Below are positions 8,019-16,823 of a DNA stretch of 64,000 nucleotides, in pieces. Source of the stretch: Fibrobacter sp. UWB10. Its GTDB lineage: Bacteria > Fibrobacterota > Fibrobacteria > Fibrobacterales > Fibrobacteraceae. The number at the start of each line of letters is the position of its first letter. Position 1 is the stretch's first letter. Below the pieces are notes generated by a model, which saw only the letters and a program-made list of their open reading frames with translations, was not told the DNA's origin and made no database searches. The stretch covers positions 248,001-312,000 of the forward strand of contig NZ_FXUE01000002.1 in NCBI RefSeq assembly GCF_900182935.1, given 5' to 3'. The position numbers were made by a program, and so were the translations under genes.

Positions 8019-8173
8019 CGAACGGTATCAGTGAGCCCAAAGCGACTCGTCTGAACGAGTCGTGTGGGCGACCTTTGACCACTTAGTGCTTTAGCACTTA
8101 TGTGGGCATGGCCACCTTTAGGTGGTAGTGAGCGCTTTGGGTACGTACTTAGTGTGATTGGTCGCGAACGGTA
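8019..8173. other. Cloverleaf-like hairpin cluster flanked by a 9-bp direct repeat
   Basis: This gene-free stretch lies between the GspE-like promoter and the terminator of the RND operon. A closing stem CCCAAAGCG (8036-8044) / CGCTTTGGG (8133-8141) encloses three hairpins: CGACTCGT-CTGA-ACGAGTCG (8043-8062), CCAC..AGTGCT-TT-AGCACT..GTGG (8079-8105) and GCCACC-TTTA-GGTGGT (8111-8126). The motif CGAACGGTA occurs on both sides (8019-8027 and 8165-8173). It is not a tRNA: there is no T-arm or acceptor. It could be a structured RNA or a small mobile palindromic unit. Confidence 0.5.
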
Positions 8174-8174
8174 C

Positions 8175-8204
8175 TAAAAAGTCCCGGTCGAATGACCGGG
8201 ACTT
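8175..8204 (-). terminator. Terminator of the efflux operon
   Basis: On the minus strand AAGTCCCGGTC and GACCGGGACTT form an 11-bp stem around a 4-base loop, ending in a T run. It lies 25 bases after the RND permease stop. Confidence 0.85.
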
Positions 8205-8228
8205 ACTTCTCTCTCTATTGTCTAAATC

Positions 8229-11200
8229 TTATGCTTTATGGCGCTGGAAATTCTTCTTGATATTTCCGGCTTTCTTTTTCGCCTTGTGGAAGATGGCGTT
8301 CGGGAGCCAGAAGAAGGTCGGCACCAAATACATGGTCAGGATTGCAGACACAATCAAGCCACCCACAGAGGCGATACCCATCGGCTGGGTCATGGCAGCC
8401 ACGTTACCACCGAGAGCGAATGCCAGCGGAAGCTGGGCCACCACAGAAGCGAACGTTGCAAGTACAATCGGCTGGAACTTGTTTTCGCCTGCGGTCATAA
8501 TGGCTGAACGTCTTCCCATAGCGCCACTTCGTAGCAGTCGGTTTGCTTCGTCAAGCAATAGAATGGCGTTGTTCACCACCACACCGATAAGCATCACGAT
8601 AGCCATGAGGGCGATCATCGAAAGTGCCTTGCCGGTAACGATAAGGGAAAGAATCACGCCTATAGCACCCATCGGGATTGTCGTCATAATAATGAACGGC
8701 TGGGCAAAGCTTTCAAGGAGTGCAATCAACAGAATGTAGGTGAGGATGATAGCCATCACGATGGCCGTCTTGAATTCGTCCACCATGTCATTCTGCATGT
8801 CTGCGTTGCCGCCAAAGCCAAACGAAATTCCTTCGGGAACCTGGTCCTTCATTTCTGCGGCGAGCGCTCCGACCTTGCCCATGATTTCACCGGTGGTGTG
8901 TCCCGGCAACAAGTTCATCGAAACGTCAACACGTCTCATCTTGCGCTTACGGTCAATACGGGTCGGGCCTGCACCGTCTTCAATGAAGAACAGCTCGTTG
9001 GCATTTACGTATCCCTTGGGCGTCAAGATGGGAAGGTTTTCGATATCTGCGTGGCTTTGACGGTCTTTTTCCATCATACGCACGTACACGTCATATTCTT
9101 CACCGTCATCGGTATACTGGCCTGCTTCGTAACCGCTAACAGCAATGTAGTTGTAGGTGGCGACGGTCTTTAAGGTCACGCCGTAATCGGCGAGCGCCTG
9201 ACGGTTCGGGAGAAGTCGAATTTCGGGCTTACCCGCTTCGTAGCTCATCTTCACGTCGACGACACCTTCGATGGTTTCCTTGATTTTATCCATCACGATT
9301 TCGGAAGCCTTCACCACGGAGTCGGCGTGCAGACCGCTCACTTCGAGCACCACGTCACCGGCGGAGTTGTTCTGCATTTCAGAAGCAGAAGTAGACTTAA
9401 TTGAAATAAAGGCGTCAGGAATATTTGCAAGGTAAGGACGCAGCGAATCGACGATTTGGTCGGTACTACGAGTACGGCCTTCCCAGTCCTTCAAGAGCTT
9501 GACACGCATGGTAGCCTGGTTTACGGTCGTAAAACCGTTAGAACCACCCACGTTCATGCTGTAGTGCACAATTTCGGGAACACCCTTGACTCTCTCTTCG
9601 ATAATACGTGCAACGCTGTCGGTGGTTTCGATGTTAGTACCCACAGGCATTTCAAGCTTCACCGAAATCATGCCCTGGTCCTGTTTCGGCATCACTTCGA
9701 CGGTCAAGAAGTTCTTCGCAAGAACACCCACAAAGAAAATTCCTGCGCCAAGTGCAACGACTTGGAATATAACACCCGGAACAGAAAGGCAGAACGAAAG
9801 GGTCTTGAGGTATACAAAGCGAATTCCATTCAAGGCCTTGGGGAAGAGCGCAAGAATACGGTCAAGAATCGAGGGCTTTTCTTCGATAATGTTTCCGTTT
9901 TCATCTTTCTTCTTGCCCTTGAACAAGTAGGCAGCCATGAGCGGTGTCAAGGTGAAAGTCACCAAGAGCGACACGAAGGTTGCAAACACCATGGTCAGAC
10001 CGAACGTTCTAAAGAAGATACCGGCAATGGACTTCATGAAGGCAATCGGCACGAACACGCAAACGTTGGTGAGTGTCGAAGCCATGATGGCGACCATGAT
10101 TTCACTGGTGCCTCGGTAGGCGGCTTCTTTCGGGTCAAGTCCAAGTTTTAATTTTTCGTTAATGTTTTCAAGCACCACGATAGAGTTTGTCACCAACAGG
10201 CCCACGGAACTCGACAGAGCCATGAGCGACATCATGTTGATACCGAATCCGGCGAAGTACATAAGCGTAAATGCACCAATCACGGAAATCGGCATCGTAA
10301 GGGCCGCAATGAACATGGTCGAGAACTTGCCGAGGAACAAGAGCAAAAGTCCAGCCGTAAGGCCGATTGCGATAACGATATTCTGAATCACGTTGTCGAT
10401 AGCTTCGTTCACGGCTTCAGACTTGTCGTAAACCAGGTGAAGTTCGAATCCTTCAGGCAAGGTCTTCTGGATTTCGGCCATGCGCTTGAGCACGCCTCTC
10501 GAAACTTCAACCACGTTAGCGTCGGAACGCTTCTTGATATCGAGTGAAACAGAGTTCGTTCCGTTGAAGCGTGATGCAGAAGTAATCGATTCAACCGTAT
10601 CCTTGACTTCAGCGATTTCAGAAAGCTTGATTACGCCTGTTTGGGTCGGAATATCCAGGTCGCGCATTTCGTCAAGGCTGGTGAACTTACCTGCGGTACG
10701 CACCGTCGTATTCTTGTGCTTGCCGATGACTTCACCGATCGGGTTGTTGACGTTAGCTTGTCCGAAAATTCCCATGATGGTCGCAATGTCTACATTGCGG
10801 TCGATCATTTTGTCCTTGTCAAGTTCAATGGAAATCTGGCGTGTGGTACCACCGAAAAGGTCTACGCTTGCCACACCCGGAACAGAGGTGAACAGCGGTT
10901 CGATTTCGTCTTCCACCTTTTGACGGAGTTCCGTGGAGTTTAGCGGACCCGTAAACGAAATGGACATGATGGCGGCACCGTTAATGTCGACCTTCGAAAT
11001 AATCGGGGCCTGCACGGCATCCGGGAAGTCGGCTGCGGCAAGTTCAATCTTGGAACGCACGTCGTTTGCAGCTACGTCCACGTTGATACCCATGTTGAAC
11101 ATGGCAACCACGATACCGTAGTTTTCAAGGCATATCGACTGCACGTAGTCGATACCGTCCACCAGTTCCACCTGTTCTTCAATAGGCTTGATGATGGTCG

Positions 11201-11375
11201 TTTCGATTTCTTCGGGGTTTGCGCCCGGGTAAATGATGGTGCCGGTGACCACGGGGACGTCGAATTTCGGCATCAGGTCCACCACCATCATGCTGTAGGT
11301 GTAGAGACCGAAAACCACCACGGTCAAAATGACCATGAGCATGGTTATCGGTTTATAGATACTGGCCTTAATCAT
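8229..11375 (-). CDS. RND-family efflux permease (AcrB/HAE1-like) with altered proton-relay residues
   Basis: A 1048-residue inner-membrane pump of the RND superfamily, normal in length, with two repeats of a periplasmic loop and membrane helices. It exports small molecules with its partners, the lipoprotein adaptor and TolC-like channel encoded just upstream. The gene order is channel, adaptor, permease, with gaps of 18 and 13 bases. Where AcrB has the proton-carrying pair Asp-Asp in helix 4 (GLLVDDAIVV), this protein has GLLVTNSIVV; where AcrB has the helix-10 lysine (AKNAIL), it has VNNAIL. The usual proton relay is therefore missing, as I recall for some RND proteins from other phyla. Substrate unknown. 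Confidence 0.9.
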   Translation of the reverse strand: MIKASIYKPITMLMVILTVVVFGLYTYSMMVVDLMPKFDVPVVTGTIIYPGANPEEIETTIIKPIEEQVELVDGIDYVQSICLENYGIVVAMFNMGINVDVAANDVRSKIELAAADFPDAVQAPIISKVDINGAAIMSISFTGPLNSTELRQKVEDEIEPLFTSVPGVASVDLFGGTTRQISIELDKDKMIDRNVDIATIMGIFGQANVNNPIGEVIGKHKNTTVRTAGKFTSLDEMRDLDIPTQTGVIKLSEIAEVKDTVESITSASRFNGTNSVSLDIKKRSDANVVEVSRGVLKRMAEIQKTLPEGFELHLVYDKSEAVNEAIDNVIQNIVIAIGLTAGLLLLFLGKFSTMFIAALTMPISVIGAFTLMYFAGFGINMMSLMALSSSVGLLVTNSIVVLENINEKLKLGLDPKEAAYRGTSEIMVAIMASTLTNVCVFVPIAFMKSIAGIFFRTFGLTMVFATFVSLLVTFTLTPLMAAYLFKGKKKDENGNIIEEKPSILDRILALFPKALNGIRFVYLKTLSFCLSVPGVIFQVVALGAGIFFVGVLAKNFLTVEVMPKQDQGMISVKLEMPVGTNIETTDSVARIIEERVKGVPEIVHYSMNVGGSNGFTTVNQATMRVKLLKDWEGRTRSTDQIVDSLRPYLANIPDAFISIKSTSASEMQNNSAGDVVLEVSGLHADSVVKASEIVMDKIKETIEGVVDVKMSYEAGKPEIRLLPNRQALADYGVTLKTVATYNYIAVSGYEAGQYTDDGEEYDVYVRMMEKDRQSHADIENLPILTPKGYVNANELFFIEDGAGPTRIDRKRKMRRVDVSMNLLPGHTTGEIMGKVGALAAEMKDQVPEGISFGFGGNADMQNDMVDEFKTAIVMAIILTYILLIALLESFAQPFIIMTTIPMGAIGVILSLIVTGKALSMIALMAIVMLIGVVVNNAILLLDEANRLLRSGAMGRRSAIMTAGENKFQPIVLATFASVVAQLPLAFALGGNVAAMTQPMGIASVGGLIVSAILTMYLVPTFFWLPNAIFHKAKKKAGNIKKNFQRHKA

Positions 11376-11388
11376 TCAGAATCATCTC

Positions 11389-12432
11389 CTATTCAACGAT
11401 CAGCACTTTGTCGCCGTCGTTCATCTTGGACTGGCCTTCGACAATCACGGTTTCGCCACCTTCAAGACCTTCTGTAATCTGCACATCGTTCTTGGTCTGC
11501 ACGCCAAGCTTCACGATCTTGCGAAGGGCCTTGCCTTCGGCATCGACAGTCCAGATGACGTTAATGCCGTTGCGGTAAACGATTGCTTCGGCAGGAACCA
11601 CGATGCCTTCCACCTGGCGGGCGTCAAGTTCTGCGGTCACGTACATGCCGGGCAGGAGCTTCTTGGCCTTGTTGTCGAACGTAATTTCAACCGGGAAGAA
11701 GTGTGTTGTCGGGTTTGCGGCGAGCGGAATCAGGGTCACCTTACCCGTGAACGTTTCGTCGGCGACAGTGACTTTGGCAGATGCGCCCTTCTTGAAGAAT
11801 CCGATGTCCTTGCTGGTGACGTTCAACTTCAAGATAACCTTGTTGAGCTTTGCAATGGTTGCAAACTGAGCGCCCGGTCCCGGAGTCTGGCCAACCTTGA
11901 ACTTGATTTCGGTCACCACGCCTGCTTCAGGAGCGAGAATCAAAGTGGCGCGACGAGCTGTTTCGAGGCCCATCTTTGCGACCTTGAGTTGCATTTCCTG
12001 GCTGTCCATGTCCTGTTGGCTAATGCCTCCCTTGGCATGGAGTTCACGCATGCGTTCGGTTGCTTTTTCAAGAACAGCGATTTTTTCTTGTGCTTCCTGG
12101 TACTGGGTGTTGTCGCCTGTAAAGAGGTATTCGGCGATTACCTGGTCCTTCTGGACGGTGGAACCCACTTGCACGTTAATCTTTGCAATCGGGTCGCCCA
12201 TCTTGCAGATGGCGCTGTTCTGGTTGATGCCTTCGATTGTGCCACTGAACTTACGCACGTCGGTAAGTTTCGAGGTGGCGGCCTTGACTACGCGGGCAGG
12301 CTTGCCTTTTTCTTTCTGGATTTCTTCGATGGTCGAAGCCTTCTTTTCGGCATTTTCTTCTTTCTTGTCGCAGGCGACAAGCATCAGCGATGCGACAGCG
12401 ATAGTCAGGAGGGTTTTAACAGTCTTGTTCAT
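11389..12432 (-). CDS. RND periplasmic adaptor (membrane fusion) lipoprotein
   Basis: A 347-residue HlyD/AcrA-type adaptor that bridges the inner-membrane pump and the outer-membrane channel. It begins with a lipoprotein signal ending in LMLVAC (Cys about residue 21). A lipoyl-like half (GDPIAKINVQVGSTV, about 80-95), a short helical hairpin (about 110-150) and the second lipoyl half (PEAGVVTEIKFKVGQ) follow, then a beta-barrel and a membrane-proximal domain. It lies between the channel and permease genes in one operon. The family call is firm; which compounds are exported cannot be told. Confidence 0.9.
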   Translation of the reverse strand: MNKTVKTLLTIAVASLMLVACDKKEENAEKKASTIEEIQKEKGKPARVVKAATSKLTDVRKFSGTIEGINQNSAICKMGDPIAKINVQVGSTVQKDQVIAEYLFTGDNTQYQEAQEKIAVLEKATERMRELHAKGGISQQDMDSQEMQLKVAKMGLETARRATLILAPEAGVVTEIKFKVGQTPGPGAQFATIAKLNKVILKLNVTSKDIGFFKKGASAKVTVADETFTGKVTLIPLAANPTTHFFPVEITFDNKAKKLLPGMYVTAELDARQVEGIVVPAEAIVYRNGINVIWTVDAEGKALRKIVKLGVQTKNDVQITEGLEGGETVIVEGQSKMNDGDKVLIVE

Positions 12433-12450
12433 TCTTTCCTCTTTCTCTTA

Positions 12451-13860
12451 TTAATATTCACCGGTGGCCTGAAGGAGGGCGTTGTAAGCCTTGTTCCAAT
12501 TTACGATAGCTTCCATGTAGCCGAGCTTCGCCACGCGAAGGTCGTTTTCTGCTGCGAGAAGGTTCAGCTGCGTTTCTCGTCCGAGCTTGTAGCTGTCGTT
12601 GGTCAGGTCGTAATTCTTTTGAGCCAGGTCGATTTGGCGCTTGGCAATTTCAATCTGGGAATTAGCGTCTTCGAGCGTGTTGGCGCAAGATTCAATCTGC
12701 ACGCGGAATCCACGTTCAGCGGTTTCCTTCTTGATTTGCGTGCTACGCAGATTCGACTTTGCCTGAACCACGGCTTCCTTGGTTTTCATACCGTTGAAAA
12801 GGTTCATCGTGAAGTTCAGGGCAACGTACTTGTTGATGTTTTCGTCCCAATCGGGAGCGTCCCACTGATAGAAGTGGTTCTTGTTGTTCGTATACTTGAG
12901 TCCGCCAATCAAAACCAATGTCGGCTTGTAGCCGCCTTCTTCAATCGAAACGTTCTTTTGGAGCATTTCTTCGGAAGCTTCGAGCATCACCAGTTCCTTA
13001 CGGCGCTTTTTCACGTTTGCCATGGCGGTGTCGGGGAAGGTATAGCCTTCCAGCGGATCGCGAAGGTCACCCTGGAATTTGACGTCGGAATCCCATTCAA
13101 GGCCCATGGTGTTAAGGAGGGCGTTGCGTGCGAGAACGCGCTTCTTTTCGGTGCTGGCGATTTCAGAGGTCAGCTGGTCCATCTTGAGCTGCACACGAAT
13201 CAAGTCCAATTCGGTAGCGAGGCCGCTTTTGAGGGATTGATCCACGAAATTCAGGTTTTCCTGCAACAAATCTTTGGACTGTTGCAGAATAACGATAGCG
13301 GAATCCAGGTAAATGAGCTGGTCGAAGGCGTTTTCGACATCGTAACGGACGGTTGCCTTGGCGTTGTCCAGGCTAACTTCCTTCATGTGCTTGTAAGCCT
13401 TCGCAATTTCGATACCTGTGCCGACCTTGCCCTGGGCGTAAAGAATCTGGGTGGCGGTGATGCCCACAGAGGATTGCCAGCGGTAGCCCTGTTGAGACAT
13501 ACCGTAAATCAGGCCGTCAATGGCACCTGCATTCACGTAGTCGTAGACGGTAGGAGCACTGCCGTCTTCTGCTTTCGTGCTGTTCAAGGTGTTGTAAATG
13601 GGCTTTTTGTTTTCTACGTCGTCCAATCCGAAAATACGTGTAACGGTTGCGCTCAGGTCAACCGTCGGAAGGGCGTTGCCGTAGCCGGCATCTACTTGGG
13701 AATTTGCCGAAATGACTTCTTCTTCGGCGGTTTTTACGTCCGAGGACTTTTCAAGGGCGATTTTGACGGCTTCATCACGTGTGTAGGTCGTGGCCCAAAT
13801 CGTTTGGGGGACCGCAATGCACAGAGCCAGAGCCGATAATGCTGCTAATTGCCTTGACAT
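12451..13860 (-). CDS. TolC-like outer-membrane efflux protein
   Basis: A 469-residue outer-membrane channel of the TolC family, first gene of the efflux operon. A signal peptide (about residues 1-23) is followed by two copies of long alpha-helical hairpins. Typical pieces are TYTRDEAVKIALEKSSDV near the N-terminus and ETQLNLLAAENDLRVAKLGY near the C-terminus. The ATG at 13860 was chosen because TAGGAGATGGA lies directly before it and the signal peptide then starts cleanly. The longer frame to 13953 adds 31 residues without export character. Confidence 0.9.
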   Translation of the reverse strand: MSRQLAALSALALCIAVPQTIWATTYTRDEAVKIALEKSSDVKTAEEEVISANSQVDAGYGNALPTVDLSATVTRIFGLDDVENKKPIYNTLNSTKAEDGSAPTVYDYVNAGAIDGLIYGMSQQGYRWQSSVGITATQILYAQGKVGTGIEIAKAYKHMKEVSLDNAKATVRYDVENAFDQLIYLDSAIVILQQSKDLLQENLNFVDQSLKSGLATELDLIRVQLKMDQLTSEIASTEKKRVLARNALLNTMGLEWDSDVKFQGDLRDPLEGYTFPDTAMANVKKRRKELVMLEASEEMLQKNVSIEEGGYKPTLVLIGGLKYTNNKNHFYQWDAPDWDENINKYVALNFTMNLFNGMKTKEAVVQAKSNLRSTQIKKETAERGFRVQIESCANTLEDANSQIEIAKRQIDLAQKNYDLTNDSYKLGRETQLNLLAAENDLRVAKLGYMEAIVNWNKAYNALLQATGEY

Positions 13861-13962
13861 TCCATCTCCTATATACATTTTGCGGTGCAAATGTAAAAAA
13901 ATGTTGCTCCATATATAAGGGTGAAATGTCGAATTTGGGGACGAAATGCACAATTTTGGGGA

Positions 13963-13993
13963 TAAAAAACAGCCTGCCGAGAGGGCAGGCTGT
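13963..13993 (-). terminator. Terminator after ybaB
   Basis: CAGCCTGCC and GGCAGGCTG form the stem, followed on the minus strand by a TTTTTT run. It lies 25 bases after the ybaB stop and ends the dnaX-ybaB transcript. Confidence 0.85.
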
Positions 13994-14017
13994 AGTGGTG
14001 AAAATTTGAGCAGAAAA

Positions 14018-14326
14018 CTACATCAGACCGGGGATTTTCATGCCGCCGGTAATGCCGCTGATGCTTTCCTGGGTGGCATCGTCTTTTTTCTTGACGGCGG
14101 CGTTGATAGCTGCCATGAGCAGGTCTTCGAGGGCTTCCACGTCGTCTTTGTCGACTGCATCGGGATTGATCTTGATCATGGTCAGAACGCCCTTACCGTT
14201 CATGGCGACTTTAACCATTCCGCCACCGGCTTCGGCTTCGAAGCTCTGTGCCTTAAGATCGCTCTGTGCCTTCATCATCTTGCTCTGCATCTTCTGGAGA
14301 TCGCGAAGCATTTTGCTCATGTCCAT
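14018..14326 (-). CDS. ybaB: Nucleoid-associated protein, YbaB/EbfC family
   Basis: A 102-residue DNA-binding dimer of the YbaB/EbfC family, which coats and bends DNA. Family signs are the N-terminal helix with repeated Met/Lys/Gln (MLRDLQKMQSKMMKAQ), the central GGGMVKVAMNGKG strand pair and a C-terminal helix starting DLLMAAINAAV. Length is typical. It follows dnaX by 41 bases, an arrangement conserved in many bacteria. GAGGAAAA precedes the ATG. Confidence 0.92.
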   Translation of the reverse strand: MDMSKMLRDLQKMQSKMMKAQSDLKAQSFEAEAGGGMVKVAMNGKGVLTMIKINPDAVDKDDVEALEDLLMAAINAAVKKKDDATQESISGITGGMKIPGLM

Positions 14327-14367
14327 AGTGTTTTCCTCGTTAAATGTTTTTGGGGTAATATAGAAAA

Positions 14368-16128
14368 CTATTCGTCACTTTCAGTGGTGTCGCAGCCTTC
14401 TGCTTGTTGCGGTGCGGCCATGGGTCGGCTGCTCTTGTGGCTGTAAATCAGTTCGGCTTGGAAAAGTTCCTTGAGCTTCTGAAGCCCGGGTTCTTTCTCC
14501 AAATCTAGCTGGTAGGGCGACATTTGGGCCTGTTTGCGAATTCGAAGTTCCGATTCGTTAAAGGCTCGGCTCTTGAGGGTCAAATCCACCGGTGTCTGGA
14601 GCATTTCTTCGAGCATTTGCTTGATTCGCTCCATGTATTCGGGGTGGTCTTCCATTTGCTTTACGCCCCAGGCGTCGCTTGCGTTGTCGCCCAAGTAGGT
14701 AAGTGCAATGGGGAAGGGGGTGGCCTTTAAGTCGCCGGTTTCAAGGACGGTGTCGTTCAGGGCGACCGAGAAGGCGAAATCACCAGAGTCGGCAATGCGG
14801 GCCTTTACAGAGCCCCAGGCGGCTGAAATTTCATAACGGCTGTAAACGTCGCCATTGTAACCGCTGGCAATGCCGTTTTGGAGGGCGGCAAAGGGATTTT
14901 CGTCTTGTTGCTGTAAAGCCTTGGCTTCTTCCTCGGCTTCCAGCATATTTTGAACATCAGTTACTTTTTTTTTTAACGCCTCGTCGGAGGCGCTTTTCGG
15001 GTCGTTGATGGCGGCAAGCGCACGCCTTAGGTCCGTAAGCCTGTCGAGCCATGCCATGCGAGCAAACGTGGTTTCTACCAGCAGGCGCGGGTTCGTGCTG
15101 TAGCGAAGCGTTCCTTGCAAGTCAATCAAAAGCTTGCTGATGCGTAGAATGTCGCCGTTCTTGAGTTCGGGCACCACGCTCTTGTACTTGGTGAACATTT
15201 CTTCGGAAATGTTCAATGCATCCGGGGTGAATGCATCGAGACGGGCGTAAAGCAGGTTGCGCAGGAATTTGCCGAATCCGTCGAGGAGCGGCGTGAATTC
15301 GATACCGCGCTTGCAGGCGTCGTCCACCATCTTGAAACAGCCCTTCAGGTCGTGGCTTTCGATGGAGGAAATCAACGAGAAGAACAGTTCTACCGGCGGA
15401 ATTCCGAGGACGCCACGGACTGCGTCGGCGTTCATTTCGTTGCCGGTGAATGCGTAGGCCTGGTCAAAGTAGGTGAGGCCATCGCGCATGGAACCGTCGG
15501 CTTTTTCGGCGAAAATATCGAGCGCTTCGTCGGTTGCGTTAATGCCTTCTTGTTCGCAAATGTAACGCAGGCGGCTACGGATTTGTTCGATAGTCAGACG
15601 CTTGAAATCAAAGCGTTGCACACGGCTGAGAATCGTCTGCGGGACCTTGTTGACTTCGGTCGTTGCAAAAATGAAAATCACATGTTCAGGCGGTTCTTCG
15701 AGTGTTTTGAGGAGCGCGTTGAAGGCTCCTGTCGAAAGCATGTGAACTTCGTCGATAATGAAAATCTTGTATTTGCCGATAACGGGCGGGTATTGCACGC
15801 GTTCAATCACATCGCGGATGTTGTCGACGCCAGTATTGGAAGCGGCATCTATTTCGAACACGTCCATCGGGTTTCCGCCGGCAATGTCCTTGCAGCTTTC
15901 GCACTCTCCACAGGGGTGCAGCGGGTCGCCGCCTTTGCAGTTCAGCGTGCGGGCAAGGATTCTGGCACTGGTAGTCTTACCGACGCCGCGGGTTCCGGTA
16001 AACAGGAATGCATGGTGGAGTCTGCCTCCTTCGATTGCGTTTTGAAGGGTTTTTGCGATATGTTCCTGACCGACCATGTCGGCGAAAGATTGCGGACGCC
16101 ACTTACGGGCCATTGCTACGTATGCCAT
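14368..16128 (-). CDS. dnaX: DNA polymerase III subunits gamma/tau (clamp loader)
   Basis: The clamp-loader ATPase that puts the sliding clamp on DNA; 586 residues from the chosen start. It has the standard N-terminus (MARKWRPQSFADMVGQEH), Walker A GTRGVGKTT at 45-53, four zinc-binding cysteines (CKGGDPLHPCGECESC) and the DEVHMLS motif. Domain III is followed by a charged linker and a tau-like tail. The start MAYV at 16128 is favoured because a TATATT box ends 7 bases before it. At codons 385-388 the mRNA carries ten A's in a row; either alternative frame meets a stop within three codons, so a shorter gamma form of about 388-390 residues may also be made. Confidence 0.95.
   Translation of the reverse strand: MAYVAMARKWRPQSFADMVGQEHIAKTLQNAIEGGRLHHAFLFTGTRGVGKTTSARILARTLNCKGGDPLHPCGECESCKDIAGGNPMDVFEIDAASNTGVDNIRDVIERVQYPPVIGKYKIFIIDEVHMLSTGAFNALLKTLEEPPEHVIFIFATTEVNKVPQTILSRVQRFDFKRLTIEQIRSRLRYICEQEGINATDEALDIFAEKADGSMRDGLTYFDQAYAFTGNEMNADAVRGVLGIPPVELFFSLISSIESHDLKGCFKMVDDACKRGIEFTPLLDGFGKFLRNLLYARLDAFTPDALNISEEMFTKYKSVVPELKNGDILRISKLLIDLQGTLRYSTNPRLLVETTFARMAWLDRLTDLRRALAAINDPKSASDEALKKKVTDVQNMLEAEEEAKALQQQDENPFAALQNGIASGYNGDVYSRYEISAAWGSVKARIADSGDFAFSVALNDTVLETGDLKATPFPIALTYLGDNASDAWGVKQMEDHPEYMERIKQMLEEMLQTPVDLTLKSRAFNESELRIRKQAQMSPYQLDLEKEPGLQKLKELFQAELIYSHKSSRPMAAPQQAEGCDTTESDE
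14965..14974 (-). promoter_or_regulatory. A10 slippery run in dnaX, possible gamma/tau frameshift site
   Basis: On the mRNA strand the sequence is GCG TTA followed by AAA AAA AAA and GTA ACT GAT. One added A gives ...AGT AAC TGA; one lost A gives ...AAG TAA. Both alternatives stop almost at once, just after domain III. Thermus thermophilus dnaX makes gamma by slippage at a run of nine A's in the corresponding place. Confidence 0.6.
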
Positions 16129-16135
16129 GTGCGGG

Positions 16136-16141
16136 AATATA
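16136..16141 (-). promoter_or_regulatory. Probable -10 box of dnaX, near-leaderless
   Basis: TATATT on the minus strand with CCCGCAC before the ATG at 16128. No ribosome-binding site fits in the gap, so the transcript probably starts at or next to the ATG. Confidence 0.5.
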
Positions 16142-16162
16142 GTAAAAGGCGAGAGCAGCGGC

Positions 16163-16228
16163 AAAATAACTTGTTATTTTGACATTGCCGAGCCGTACTA
16201 TATGCGTTCTGAAAGAACGCCATATAGT
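16163..16228. repeat. Two perfect palindromes upstream of dnaX
   Basis: AAAATAAC-TT-GTTATTTT (16163-16180), then ACTATATG.CGTTCT...AGAACG.CATATAGT (16197-16228). They lie in the gap between dnaX and the next plus-strand gene. Neither has a clean T run, and no function is evident. Confidence 0.5.
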
Positions 16229-16346
16229 AAAAAAGTGTGAGATGTGTAATGACTGATGTGAATTGGCCAATTCCACATTCCTCATTTCACATTTCACATT
16301 CAACATTTTTTGTATTATTTGTCCAAGATAACTAGCGAGGTTTACG

Positions 16347-16724
16347 ATGAATCCGGATTTGGCTCTTTTGATTCTTTCTTGGCAGGTGGCATGCCTGTAT
16401 CACGAAACTGAAACTGAAAAATTGTTGGATGGTTCCACTTCGGCAACAGAAGCCGAAAGTGATACGCTCGATGCGATTCATGATGAAGTGACCCCGAATG
16501 TCTCTTGGGATGATTTCAACAATACCTACGCCAAGTTCAAGTCGGCCAAAGACCGCGCCGCTGCTTGCATTGAAGCCCTCAAGAATGAGTCTGGCGAATT
16601 CAAGAGCAAGGTGCTGGAATCTATGCTCCGCGTGGCGAATGCTTCTAAAGAAGACGATAACGAAAGCAACGTATCGCCTGAAGAAATGGACTTTATTCAG
16701 CAGATTCGCGAAGCGCTGGAATAA
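16347..16724 (+). CDS. Acidic helical protein, unknown function
   Basis: A 125-residue protein with no signal peptide or membrane helix. It is acidic and looks all-helical: an N-terminal helix (NPDLALLILSWQVACLYHE), an acidic stretch (about 30-50), and a C-terminal block in which an acidic, possibly metal-binding, segment (NASKEDDNESNVSPEEMDF) precedes a last helix. That ending faintly recalls TerB-like domains, but I cannot confirm it. The start ATG follows AGCGAGG. It stands alone between dnaX (divergent) and pheT (convergent). Confidence 0.6.
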   Translation: MNPDLALLILSWQVACLYHETETEKLLDGSTSATEAESDTLDAIHDEVTPNVSWDDFNNTYAKFKSAKDRAAACIEALKNESGEFKSKVLESMLRVANASKEDDNESNVSPEEMDFIQQIREALE

Positions 16725-16771
16725 AAGCCTGCTTGGCTTGCGGCGCCAACCACTGCAAATTTTGAAAAAAG

Positions 16772-16801
16772 AAACCGCCGAGGAAATTGCCTCAGCGGTT
16801 T
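16772..16801. terminator. Bidirectional terminator between two convergent genes
   Basis: AAACCGC and GCGGTTT form the outer stem and GAGG/CCTC the inner stem. It is flanked by A-rich sequence on the left and TTAATTTTT on the right, so it can stop transcripts from both the acidic protein gene and pheT. Confidence 0.8.
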
Positions 16802-16823
16802 AATTTTTGATAGCGAATGCGAC

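Noticed and set aside
8036-8141. tRNA gene in the cloverleaf region
   Set aside because: No T-arm GTTC, no anticodon arm of proper length and no acceptor ending.
11701-13839. 712-codon open frame antisense to the adaptor and channel genes
   Set aside because: Spans the gap between two real genes and has no recognisable domain.
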